From Laguncularia racemosa (taxonomy: Eukaryota; Streptophyta; Magnoliopsida; Myrtales; Combretaceae), in the NCBI GenBank assembly GCA_037954665.1, contig JBBMOL010000245.1, positions 1-64,000 of the forward strand: a stretch of DNA of 64,000 nucleotides, given 5' to 3'. How positions within the stretch are numbered: the stretch's first letter is position 1; each line of letters opens with the position of its first letter. Both the position numbers and the translations under genes were made by a program. Below, in pieces: positions 47,990 through 59,684 of this stretch. Below the pieces are notes generated by a model, which was given only the letters and a program-made list of their open reading frames with translations, was not told the DNA's origin and made no database searches.

Positions 47990-50900
47990 TGTGACACCCT
48001 AAAGGGGGGCCTGGAAGTTCCTACTAAAGCTACCATGACACGTGTGCACCTGTTACATGATAACTATCTTATGAGTTAGACATCGTAAGACTCTAAATAG
48101 TTAATTACATTTACAACTAGTCATATTACATATAATTATATAATAAAATATAACTATAGATTCCATACCCCACGGTCTAACCATTATCGTAGAGAGTCGA
48201 TATCCCCTACTAACCAGTAAAATGGAATAAAACCTTACATCAAGGCCCTAAGATAACATTTTATTTAGAAAGCCTATCAATCGATTTCTTATTTTATTAT
48301 TTTAGGCTTCCAAAAACACTCGACATGTCACTCCTTATCCCATCCCAAGCTTTTATGACTTTTACCTACAAAACAATCTGTAGAGGGGTGAGCACACTAT
48401 GGCTTAGTGAATGGGAGTGCAATACTCTCAATGCTACATACGCACAAGCAATTTCAATCAAGTTATCAATCATATGCTATGCATGAGCAATCACACGATT
48501 GCAACATTTCACATGGTCTTCCACTAACCAATGTGAAATCTAGGGTTTACACCTCCCTTGACCTTGGGTTAGAGATTCCAAAGCCACCATCAGTGCCTAG
48601 GTCTCACAACCCAGTTTAATTTCTCATCACTTTGGTGATTATAATATTTTCTTTTTAACACTAGACTCTCCTATGCATTTACATAAGTCAAAGTAACACC
48701 TCAAAGACACTCTGGACTAGGAACTGGCAAGGTGTGAACAATCCCCTCATCCAGTAGTTCACTCAGGACGGTTTAGTAATATTACAATTACTTCTAGATG
48801 CCCTGTGACAGTGATGGCCTTTAAATTTATGCAATGTCTCGTGTAATGAATGTCTCATTTTATTTAAATCTCATCCTTCAATTATTTGATTCAGGGTGAT
48901 CAATCAATATATAATAACAACTAATCCACATAAGAAAAATAAAGCAATTCCATTGAATATTCCACAACAAGCATAAAAAAAAAAATCAATCCAAATCTCA
49001 CAATCAAACCCATTACTCCGCTACACTTAAATCTTTTCCCATTTGCGTATACACACATCTCATATATGAATCCAATACCCACATCTTTCAAATTTTCCAA
49101 CATATACTCCTTCCCATCAATACATATATACATCGATACACATACTTATGTATGCACGAACGTGTACATACATATACAACATATACATTTACACGTACAT
49201 ACACATATACATATCCACACCTTTAATATACAAATACACATATACAAACATATCAATCCCTATATATATGATAAGTGTCAAAAGAACCTTTAATTCTAGT
49301 TTTTATTAGTTATGATTTTATATAGATTTTATGTGATTTGTTGAAGAAAAGGGTACTTATATAATTAAATTCTAATTTCAAGTTTCAATGGAGACAAAAG
49401 AAAGGTTTAAGGATGATATGAACAAAAGACGAGGTAAAATTTGGAGAAAAATGAAGAAAGTTGAAATTTCTGTTCAACACAACCTTCAACATAGCCTGTG
49501 CTGAAGCCAGTGCTAAGTAAAAAAAATGGTCAGAAGCAAGAAAAATTTCAACCCTATCCCGAGCACAGCCATTCTGGAGCCCATGCTAAACTGGGCATTG
49601 AAAATAATGTGTTTCAAAGTCAGCATGGCCTCGAGCATGGCCATGCTGACACCCGTGCTGAACCCTATTTTCACATAACTATAAATAGACACTTACTCTC
49701 ATGCACTTTTTATAAATACTTATACCTCATATGTGTACATACATATACATACGTATGTACGAACACATACACACATATACAACACATACTTCCACACCCA
49801 AAAAGCACACATGTTCATGCACATATATGTACATCCACTTGTACATAGACATATACATATTTACACCTTCAATATACAAATGCACACATACAAATGTATC
49901 ATGATCGAATATGGCATATCAAAATCAATCACAACATTGTAGCACATCATGGAGTTTCCCACTTACCTATTTATGGTCATCTTAGTCCTAGCTGTCATCG
50001 AGTGGTTCCGACATGTAATCCTTTTACATAATGATAAGATAAAAAAAATAAGGTAAATATCTAGAATCTAAGTCGAGCCTTAATTTAGCTAAAGGTGTTA
50101 AGTAAGGTTCATTTATATTTTACTTATATCTAATTTAATATTTTAGTATAATTTCCTCGTTTTGCATTAGTATTTCATAATCTTATAATTATATATCCTA
50201 TCCACACTCACTCATACACATAATCGTTTCATCGATGGCATGCATGCATTTCCAAGACTCCCTTTTATAACTTGATTACTTGGTCAAGCTATTTGAACCG
50301 TCGTTTCTATACTGATAATATCTCTTCTTTTCCGTTCAATTCCACATACATACACGCTTGTTTCCTTCACTTCCTGGACTTCTCCACCTTAGCTTCTCTT
50401 CTTTCACTTCTTCCCTTCCATTCCTTCTTTCCCCTTTTTCCCAATTCTTTTACCTCTTATTCTTTGCTACATACTTGCACTTCGAACATCACACACTAGC
50501 ACACACACATCACACCCCTTTTACGTACACACATACACACATCAACACACACTTCACGCACATAGATCTATACACATAAACACGTACACACCTCACAAGC
50601 GACATTATCACACATTAAATACGCACATACACTCGCACACTCCCATTTACATCCAATTTCCTATTCTTTTCCTTCTTCTCTCGCCGACTCCTTTTTCCTA
50701 CTCCTTTTCTTCTCTTCTCTTTCCTTCTCCTTTCTCTCCTCTATTCCACGCTGGCCTTGCCTTTTCCTCTTTTCCCTCTTTTTTTTTTTCTTCCCCATTC
50801 CTTCTCCTTTCTTTCTCCCCACCGACCTTCCCTTTCTCGCTAACTCTCTTCTCTCTCAGCCCTGAATCTATATATATATATAATGATGACGATTTGGACA

Positions 50901-51454
50901 AATTAGTTTACCTTAAAATACATTAAAAAAAATTATACTATTACTCACTATTCATGCTCAAAATACTTCTATCTAGTGTATTTTTAGCTATTCTAATAAT
51001 TTTCCAAGCTAAATACTAATTTTAATACGATTTGATAATTGTATCTAAATTCCGAAAAATAAACCCGTTTCATATAAAATTGGTCTATTTGAGTTACACT
51101 CACCTCAAGGAATATGCTGGTTGTCACGGATTGTCGATCGGAGGTCGTATGTGTAAGATATGAATTTTTTTGTTCAAAATTCCACTTTTTTTCTCTGCTT
51201 CCTTTTCCTCCTCTGTTTCCATTTTTTCCTCACCGTTTTCATGCTGGATCTCCGATCATTCATCTTCCTCTCCTTCCTTGCTTTTCCCCTCCATTAGAGC
51301 CGGCCTGCTTCTTTTTTTTTTTCTTTCTTTCTTTCTTTTCTCTTTCTCTCCCTCTCATTTTTCTCTCCTCTCCCCTGCTCTCTATCTCACTGTCCTCTTC
51401 TTTCTTCCCTTTGTAGCGTCTTCTTTTTTTTTTTTTGTGTCAATGTTCACACCG

Positions 51455-51499
<45 letters not shown>

Positions 51500-52188
51500 T
51501 TTCACGCGCGTACGATGTTATTTTCAAATATTGTATTTTTAGTATTTTATTACGAAACTTTACATCTAAGCTAATTTGATTATTTCGAACATAAATATTT
51601 ACTCTAAATTTTCATTTAAAATTTCTAAATCTATAATTTCAATTAATTTCATTATTTAATTTAATTTTGTTCATGATTTATGTTTCGATGAATTTATTCT
51701 TTTAATTTAAATTACACAAACTAAAATTATGACTTATAATTATTTTTATTTTTATTTTTATTTATTTGTTTATATACCTATATACAGATACTTTTTGACT
51801 ACTTTGTTTCCTAAATTTATTTAGTAATATATTTCATATAATTTCAAAATTTTATGCTCGTTATCATTTTTCCTTTGCATACAATTATTCTTTCTAATTG
51901 TTTTAATTATCTATTTCTTTTTGTTTGTTATACTTATCAAATAGATCTCATGTCTTCCTCATTTTTCTATTTTAAAAGCTATTATTATTTATCATAAGTT
52001 TTTGGTTATTTGTAAATTATTAAAATAATATTAATGTATCATGATGTTTTAAATTTTTCTTCATAATTTTCTCAAAATTTTCAATATTGCAAAATTGTCA
52101 TTCTTGCTACTTCAGCCTAGAAGTATCTATTATTCCACTTATTTTCTTTAATTTTTATATAGTTTTTCAAAATTTTCAGGACATTATA
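47990..52188 (-). mobile_element. Del/Tekay-type solo LTR nested in the Athila 3' LTR
   Basis: Begins TGTGACACCC and ends ...CATTATA (a decayed TTACA), 4.2 kb. Flanks CAAGG (47985-47989) and CTAAG (52189-52193) both resemble CTAGG at the same site of the undisturbed 5' LTR, a diverged TSD. Several blocks match the LTRs at 9756 and 15810 (around 48400-48860, 50940-51160 and 51530-51780), but it is a clearly more diverged subfamily, enlarged by CT-rich and CA-rich tracts, a (TA)n run near 51459-51495 and a truncated Athila-type LTR. Confidence 0.75.
49269..49690 (+). repeat. Truncated Athila-type LTR (U3 and TATA only)
   Basis: TGATAAGTGTCAAAAGAACC resembles the LTR start at 47449, and the order of features is the same: a dyad cluster (AGCATGGCCATGCT at 49634-49647), then TATAAATA at 49680-49687. 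Similarity ends just after the TATA box. CA-rich host LTR sequence lies on both sides, in similar copies. Confidence 0.6.
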
Positions 52189-53075
52189 CTAAGAGAGCAA
52201 AATTACAAATCTAGGAGGAGAAATCATTGGAGCATCATCAGAAATTATAAAATGTCTATGAGGTTTATTCTGTTCATTATGAATTCTTATTACTTCTCTA
52301 GATTTCTCGTGATTACTACAAATTCCATGGAGGAGTAGAATTATATGCCCTGCATCTTGTCAACCTCTAAACCATGTGATTGAATTACTTATTGATTAAT
52401 GAAAAGTTTTTGCCTTTGTATCTATTTATGTATTTTAATTGTTGTGTGACTAATTTATGTAGTGCAAATTGATTACATGTCTAATTCTTATTTGATAGAG
52501 AGAGGTTTCATCTAATAGGATAGATCTTCATGAATAGAAAGATTGTATGTTTAACCTAGACATAGGAAAACTTTAATTCTCTACATAAAGATTTAATTTT
52601 TATTTGGGAACTATGAACTTAATGAAATCTTGTAGGGCAATAGAGAGAGAAAGGTCTCCAATATTTCGTATAAGGTTATTAATTGATTAACTTGAGGGAG
52701 TAATTAATTTAATTGAGAATTCCTGTATATAAAGCATAAACAAATTATTAATTAATACATTATTATAAGAAAGCTAGGATTTAGAGTGGATCAAGATGAA
52801 GGGTATATCTTTGTGATTAATTCATTTATTACAGATAATTATAATTAATCTTAGGGTTATTAAATTAGTTAATTAGTGATTTAATCTATTAATCTCGTAT
52901 TAAGATTTAACTAGATAGCAGAAAAACAATAATATTATAATTGTTTTTAAGATCCTTGAAGACAATACCTTCCAATCTATACTACATTAGATAGGTGCAC
53001 ATTGCCTAGATAGTTGTTAGATTTCTTTAGGTTAACAAATTTACAATTTGATATGATCAAATAATCGACTCGTTA
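52189..53075 (+). repeat. 3' LTR of the Athila-like element, second part
   Basis: Collinear with 33160-33454 followed by 42070-42652, without the Tat insertion, so it shows the empty target site. Ends CGTTA. Confidence 0.85.
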
Positions 53076-53273
53076 AACACCATGTCCCTTCCATGTGTTT
53101 TTTAAGATGTTCATGGCGACTATTTTGTTGAACGACTTATCTGATATGATTCTTGCTATCACTAATATCTCCTCCCCACTGCATAGGCTAGGTAGCTTTT
53201 CACTATGATCAATTAAGGATTCTTCATCCAACTCTAGAGTCGTAGGGGTATTAGTTACTAAAGAAGATGCCAT
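53076..53273 (-). pseudogene. LINE ORF1, N-terminal part
   Basis: ATG at 53273. The reading MASSLVTN..., IARIISDKSFNKIVAMNILK is the N-terminal half of the DUF4283-type domain seen in plant LINE ORF1. It stops at the Athila boundary; the second half continues at 32607. It is open over this short stretch, but the gene is split by 20.5 kb. Confidence 0.75.
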
Positions 53274-53664
53274 TGATTTGTAGGAGAGAAATTAGTCGAT
53301 GCAAGGAACAATAAAACAAATACAAATCAACAAAGAAGACAATAAACTTGAGAAATTAAGGTACACAAGAAAATGTGAAGATAGATTTAGATCGTAGCTA
53401 AGGACAAAGTACTTATAGAAATACTAAAATAAAGAAGATGTGACAAGTAATGAAAATACACAAACTACAATGATAAGTATAGAAATAGATTTAGAATAGT
53501 GATGGTGAAAAGTGTCGATGAAGGATGGATGAAGGTGAGCTCAATTACTAAATAAGATGCAAAAATTGATGAGATGATGCTAATAATAGAGAGAAAAAAA
53601 GCACACAAAGTTTATATTGAAAAGAAAGAGAGAAAATAATAGAAGCTCTAACAAATACCCTAAG
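53274..53664. other. Probable LINE 5' leader
   Basis: Purine-rich on the plus strand, with no coding sequence seen. It probably includes the untranslated leader of the LINE; the exact 5' end was not found. Confidence 0.35.
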
Positions 53665-54031
53665 CTAACATTTGGATTACAATATTAGACAATACAAAGA
53701 GTATTGAATAGCATAGAATAAGAAAAACATGATAGTAGAACTCTCTTGTATCATGTTTGGTGTGCAATTTACTAAACAAAGATTTTGTGATATTCACTAT
53801 TTAGATATATAAAGTACTATACTAAACATGATATACAAAGTACTAGATAAAGATTTTTGTATTTTTGTCTAATGAATTTGATTTTTATACCATATTTTAG
53901 ATGGTACAAAATAAGAACATTTTATCTAATACTTTAGATTATTTTGTTTAGATTCCAAGAAAATATGCATATTAAATAAGAAATAAAATGTTTTGTCTAG
54001 TGCAATACCATAAATTTATGATAACCAAACG
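53665..54031. mobile_element. MITE candidate with 8-bp TSD
   Basis: Flanked by ACCCTAAG (53657-53664) and ATCCTAAG (54032-54039), 7 of 8 identical. Ends contain ATTTGGATTA and, inverted, GTTTGGTTA-type sequence, an imperfect terminal inverted repeat. 367 bp, AT-rich, non-coding. Probably hAT-related; boundaries are uncertain. Confidence 0.35.
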
Positions 54032-54292
54032 ATCCTAAGGTATGAAAGCTTTCCTATTGAGAGAAAAATCTCTCTTTAGAAACTAGAGAGAAAAGTCTCT
54101 TTTAGCTATTTGAACATAGCATTGAAATTAGGTAAAACTAAGAGACTTAAAAAATATACAACTCTAACTCAATTTCGACACAAAATCAAGAGAGAATAAG
54201 ACTTGGTTGCCATAACTTATGGTTGATAAGACTAAGGTTCTAGGGGGGAATTCTCTGCTTTCAATAATAATAATGAAATGTCCTGAACAAAT

Positions 54293-54622
54293 TGTTAGCA
54301 ATAGCAGAAAAAATAAAGAGAGAGAGGAAAAGCAATACAAAGAGGAAATCTAAAAATCTGATTTAATTAATTGATTTGGCATGTTTATACATAAGTGCAA
54401 AAGTTTCTAACCAAACTTCCATGATTTATTGATTTGCATGTTTTCTATCAAACTTAAACTAGAGATAAGCTCCTCCATATCTTCTTACCAAACATCAACA
54501 ACTTTGATATAAAGGATGCCCTATTTTATAGAGTACCAAAAAAAAAAAAAAAGCATAACATAGCAGTGCTTGCATCACAAAAAAAGGGATAGAACAGAGA
54601 ACAGCTGGTTCACGTCTCAACA
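54293..54622 (-). repeat. 3' LTR of the copia element
   Basis: Collinear with 58449-58781, with scattered substitutions and small indels, consistent with an old insertion. Confidence 0.9.
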
Positions 54623-54631
54623 CTCCTCCAT
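54623..54631 (-). promoter_or_regulatory. Polypurine tract of the copia element
   Basis: ATGGAGGAG on the minus strand directly before TGTTGAGACG of the 3' LTR. Confidence 0.6.
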
Positions 54632-54649
54632 GATGCAAGTAACACTAGA

Positions 54650-57600
54650 CACACCAAGACATAATCTAAGAAATTCAAATTTTTGTTTCTACAATACCTT
54701 CGTGAAGACACTAATGACTTGATCTTCGACACAACAATGCTTGATTAAGACTTCTTTTTCTTTCTCAACTTCTTTAATAGCATAAAATTTTATCTTGATG
54801 TGCTTTGTCTTGTTGTGAAACACTAGATTTTTCACCATAGCCACAACTGACTTGTTATCACATAAGATTCTAGTTGGTTCTTCTTGCTAAAATCTAGATC
54901 AAATAGAATTTTTCTTAACCATATTGCATGGTTGATGGCTATAGATGTAGCAATGTACTCTGCTATAGTAGTTGATTGAGCAACTAAAGCTTGTGTCTTT
55001 GTTCCCCAATAAACAACTATAAGAACCAAGTGAAAAAGTAATATCCTGATGTGCTCTTATGTCTTCTTTAGTTCCACTCAATCACTATCTGTAAATCCCA
55101 ATAATTTTTTTGAAGTTGATCTCCTATACAGCAAACCAAAGTTACTAGTGCCATGAATATATCTTAGCACCCTTTTTGCTGTTATAAGATGAATTTTTGA
55201 AGGTGCATTCCTAAATCTTAACAATAAGTTGGTGGTAAACATGATATTAGGTCCAAATTTGATATATAGAGCAATGAGCCAACCATGCTTCTATAGACTG
55301 AATTATTAGCAAGTTGAGAATTATCAATTATCTTCAGCTTCTCACCATGAATAGTAGTGTATTCATTGATTTAACCTTGTTAAGTTTGAATTTGTTTAGC
55401 AATTCTTGAGCATATTTGATTCTAAGAAACAAAAATACCCTGTTCACTTTGAATAATTGACATTCTAAGAAAGTAATACATCCTTCCAAGATCATTCATT
55501 TCAAACATTTGCTACATCTTTAGTTTAAATTCTTCATTGACTTTGAATTGCTGCTAGTCACCAAGATATCACCTACAAAAACAAAGACAATAATGATTTC
55601 ACTTGCTGATGCTTTACATAAAGAGCTACTTCATTCAGACTTCTTCTAAAACCTACATTCAACAAATAATCATCAACTCTAGCATGCTAAGCTCTCGATA
55701 CTTGTTTTAGGCTATTAAGAGCCTTTTTCAATAGGAAAACTTGATTGCTTCCATCATTAAAGCCATTAGGTTGCTTAATGAAGACTTTCTCCTCCAGTAA
55801 GCCATTAAGAAAGGCAAACTTCACATCAAGTTGAAAGACTTGCCACCCATTGCTTGCTATTGATGCTAAGATTAATCTTATAGTGTCAAACCTTGCAACT
55901 ATTGCAAAGGTTTCAATGAAGTCTATTCCTTGTTGTTAAGCATACCCTTTTACAACAAGTCTTGCTTTATACTTGTTGATGGAGCCATCTAGGTTTCGTT
56001 TCAATTTGAAAACCTAGCTTGTTCCAATTACTTGTTTATTGATAGGTCTAAGAGCTAAAACTATTATCTCATTCTTTATGATCATTTTCAACTCCTCCTC
56101 TATGGTAGTTCTCCAATTAGGAATTTTCAAAGCTTCATCTAGTATTATGGGCTCAAAACAAGGAACATTGCATCAACTATATATGTCTTCTAAAGTTCTT
56201 GTGCCTTTAATTGCATGCACATTTTCATCTTTGGAGTCCTCATGATCTACTGATGGAAATTCTTGAAATTGATCATGACTGACAAGTTGCTCAAGGGTTA
56301 AAGACTCCATTTTATTCTAATCCCACTCACTTCATTCATCTACCTTTATGCTTCTACTAATATACACTTGCTGAGTGACTGGCTTTTAGATTTTATAACC
56401 CTTTGATTCATTGCTATAACCAACAAATACTCCTTTTTCAACCCTTTGATCAAGTTTTCCTCTCTTTACTTTAGGAATAAGATAGTAGCAAACATAGCTA
56501 AAGACTTTCAAGTGTGCAACAGTTGGTTTAACTCTAAACCATGCTTCAAATTGAGTCTTTTCTTTCACAACCTTTGTTAACAACCTATTTTGCAAATATA
56601 AAGCAGTGTTCACTGCTTCAGCCCACAAAATCTTTGGTAAATTCTTCCTAAACAAGAGGTACCTTGCTATATTCATCATTGATCTGTTCTTTCTTTCACT
56701 TAAACCATTTTACTGAGGTGTATAAGTGATAGTTAATTGATGACAAATACTAGCCTCTTTCCAAATACTCTTTAAATTGATTGGAGGTATATTTAGCTCC
56801 ATTATTAGATCTTAGAGTCTTGATTAAGGAGCTAGAATGAGTTTCAATAGAGGCCTTGAATTTCATGAACATGTGAAACACTTCTAACTTTTGGTTGAGA
56901 AAGAATACCCAACAATATCTACTATAATCATCTATAAACAATAGAAAATACTTGTTGCCATTATAGGAAGGAGTGTTCATTGGTCCATACACATCAGTGT
57001 GAATCAATTCAAGCTTTTTAGAAGCTCTTTAAGCTTGACCAATAGCAAAGGACCCTTCATTAAGTTTGCTAAGCTAACATACATCACATATGCTGGTGTT
57101 TTCAGTCACTTGTGACATTCTGTAACTAAATTCCTTTGTAAAGCATTTCTAAAGTCTTGAGATTGGTATGCCCAATTCTCTTATGCCACAGTGAACTTTC
57201 TTCTTTAAGACTAAGGCAAGATTCAAACTCAGTTGTTTTCCAAAACGAGGGAAAACTTCTTTTATTAATTTTAATTGAGAACATTCTCTTACTTGTGGAA
57301 TTACTAATTTCATAAGTTCTATTCTTCAACACTAGCATATAATTTTTTTTCCAATAACTATCCAACAAATTTTGATTTATCTCAGGTGCATAACAAACAT
57401 CAACAATAATTTATGTACCTAAGATAGTCCCCACACGAACTGCTCCCTTGCCTTTAACATAAATGAGTCTTTCATCTCCAAGTCTGACTTTAGAGGAGTA
57501 ACTCATATTAGGGCCTTCAAAGCTTCTTAAGCTTGTTGTCATGTCATGTGTGCATCCACTATATACTAGCCATACATCAACACTTTCATCCCAAACACCA

Positions 57601-58434
57601 TAGTCATCAACTTTAGTGGCAGCAAACAAACTCTCCTCTTGATAGTCGACATTTTCTATTGTTTGAGTAGGTTGTGCTTGTGGCTATTGGTCACACTTTG
57701 TTGTACACACTTTCTCAATGTGGTCAAATTGCTTATAGCTCTTACATTAAGCACCAATCTTGAACTAATAATAGTTTTCTAAATGGTTCATCTTTTTGTA
57801 GTAGAAATAAGGTAGATAATTATCCTTCTTGCCTCTCCATCTTCTAAGTTTCTTGATTTTTCCTTTCTTATAGGTAGCCTATTTCCTCAATCTTCTTTCT
57901 TGTGGACTCATCTTTTGTGCTACTGCAACTGCTTTCTCTCATGCACCTTCTTCTTCCTTGAGCGCTTTTCTTTATTCCACAACCAATAGGGCATTAGTGA
58001 GGTTCGTTAATGTGATTTGAGACATGTCCCAAATGTCTTCAAGGGAAGAAATTTTTTCTTCAAAATTTTTTGGAAGAGTCACCATGACCTTCTCAACAAT
58101 TTTCCTCTCTTCCAACTCTTCTCCTAGCATCCTTATTTGGTTAATTGTCTTCATGACTCTATCCACATAGTCTTTCACCTTCTCTGTATTCTTCATCTCT
58201 AATAGCTCAAATTCTTTTCACTGATTAAAGAATTGCATTTGTCTTGTTTTCTCAGATCCTTAAAATTCTATCTTCAACTTTTCCCAAGCTTCATGTGCTA
58301 AATCACAAGCTATGATCTTGGTGAATATGGGATATGAAATGGCTGCATGAATGTAGGACATGACCCTTAGAGCTTTGGCAACTTCTTCTTCATGTTGTCT
58401 TATTTGTTGCAATGTTGGGTTTTGTCTCAGGAAT
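54650..58434 (-). pseudogene. Copia gag-pol relic
   Basis: Order on the minus strand: gag (58434-57640, with EKVKDYVDRVMKTINQIRML and a decayed zinc knuckle); protease with WLVYSGCTHDMT (57411-57629, catalytic Asp of DSG replaced by Tyr); pre-integrase LWHKRIGHTN (57126-57368); integrase (57007-56386, HTDVYGPM, YSRYCWVFF, NNGAKY, GVFVGYS); RT (about 56380-55090), where YVDD reads FVGD at 55568-55579; and RNase H (55085-54650, LVAQSTTIAEYIA, KTKHIKIKFYAIKE). Many stops and frameshifts interrupt it. Two catalytic sites are lost, so it cannot move itself. Confidence 0.9.
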
Positions 58435-58446
58435 GCTCTAATACCA
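58435..58446 (-). promoter_or_regulatory. Primer-binding site, initiator tRNA-Met type
   Basis: TGGTATTAGAGC on the minus strand, one base off the usual plant copia site TGGTATCAGAGC, 2 nt inside the 5' LTR end. Confidence 0.75.
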
Positions 58447-58448
58447 TT

Positions 58449-58781
58449 TGTTAGCAGTAGTAGAAAAAACAAACAGAGAGAGGAAAAGTAATATGGAAGA
58501 GGGGAAATATGAAAATCTGATTTCATTAATTGATTTGGCATGTTTATACAAAACTGCAAAAGTTTGCTAACCAAACTTCCATGATTTAATTGATTTGGAT
58601 GTTTGTCTATCAAACTAAGGCTATAGATAAGCTCCTCTATATCTTTTTACCAAACATCAACAACTCTGATATGGGGGATGCCCTATTTTATAAAGAGTTA
58701 AAAAAAAAAAAAAAGCACAACAATTCATCACACACACACACAAAAGGATAGAACGGAGAACAATTTGTTCATGTCTCAACA
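58449..58781 (-). repeat. 5' LTR of the copia element
   Basis: TG...CA ends, immediately followed on the minus strand by the primer-binding site. It holds a run of A after TTATAAAGAGTT near 58700 on the plus strand. Confidence 0.9.
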
Positions 58782-59684
58782 CAAATTACATCATAAAATA
58801 TTTACAATCTAGAAATTGGTGTAACTAATAAAGCGAGAGCAAAATAGCAGTAATGAAATATGAAACAAAAAAAAAAAAGATTATAATGCGAAAATAGAGG
58901 CTGAACGAGATTAAGGAGTTAATTCAGATGTCATAGTAGTGATGCTCAAATGAATCTCCATAGATCTTTCAAGATCGAGATTAAACGACTTTGATTGAAC
59001 ATTGTTAAACAGGGGTCCAGTGAAGCTATCCCTTGGCGTTTGAGTGATCCTAACAAAATGCTCTTTGGTTTCAATCCTTGACTTTCTCGTCACATTAAGG
59101 ATGGGGTTTATAAGCTAAGCCACTCAAACCTCGCTATGCATGATCTTCTTCAAGGTGTTGGAGTTAGCACAATTAGGCTTGTAATTAGAATTGTGAGATT
59201 GAGTTTTATCGTTGTACCTTTTGCTGTGAGTCTTAGCTTGGACCAAGTCTGCTTTCGCAGTCATCACCTTTGTTTTCTGCAGCTTGCAACTCCTTGCAAC
59301 TGGGGCCTTCAATTGGTTATTGACAACTTTTAACATAAACTCTATTTCATTGTAGGAAAATTTTGCATTGTCAGTATGTTTAGAAAGTATAAGTAAAACT
59401 TGGAATGTTTGGATTGCTGTAACTTGTATTGACAAGAGTGTGATTACTGGGAGAGGGGGAAAAAAAGGAAAAAACAGAGAAATCATTGGATGACTTCATC
59501 ATATTCAACTTAAAACTCTGAGAACAATGATTTTGTCGAACAATTTCAATAGTTGAAACCTATGAAAAAACAGGGAACTATCTCCACAGAACAAATTTCA
59601 GAGCACAATAGTAGGATAAGAAACCAATCCAAATGCTTCACACTCACATCATAATGTAGTATTCCACACAACCTAGGAGTATTC
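58782..59684. other. 3' flank of the peroxidase pseudogene
   Basis: From about 59340 it matches 20200-20540, the 3' flank of the live peroxidase. The left part (58900-59330) has two short minus-strand frames with less biased composition (one ending ERSMEIHLSI..., one rich in Lys, Asn and Ser). I do not recognise either, and stops lie between them. Confidence 0.4.

Larger units (their letters stand above)
32608..53075 (+). mobile_element. Athila-like Ty3/gypsy element, internally deleted, carrying nested insertions
   Basis: LTRs of about 1.43 kb begin TGATAA and end TCA/TTA. The 5' LTR is 32608-33454 plus 42075-42652; the 3' LTR is 47449-47989 plus 52189-53075. A decayed tRNA-Asp primer site (42659-42678) and a polypurine tract (47437-47448) bracket the interior. 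Gag and protease relics resemble Athila; RT, RNase H and the integrase core are deleted. The flanks AATGC and AACAC agree at 3 of 5 bases and differ only by transitions, a weak TSD. The LINE ORF1 reading resumes across the insertion, which independently fixes the boundaries. Confidence 0.85.
54293..58781 (-). mobile_element. Ty1/copia element with perfect TSD
   Basis: LTRs of about 330 bp (54293-54622 and 58449-58781), starting TGTTAGCA and ending CTCAACA on the plus strand, flanked by CAAAT at 54288-54292 and 58782-58786. An initiator tRNA-Met primer site and a polypurine tract sit at the inner LTR edges. Gag-pol domain order (gag, protease, integrase, RT, RNase H) is copia type. Structurally complete, but coding sequence is heavily decayed. 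Confidence 0.92.

Noticed and set aside
51114..51574. Ser/Phe-rich frames on the plus strand
   Set aside because: Product of a CT-rich tract in an LTR; no recognisable protein.
59124..59486. 120-codon minus-strand frame next to the pseudogene
   Set aside because: Part of it overlaps the duplicated peroxidase 3' flank, and no known domain was recognised.
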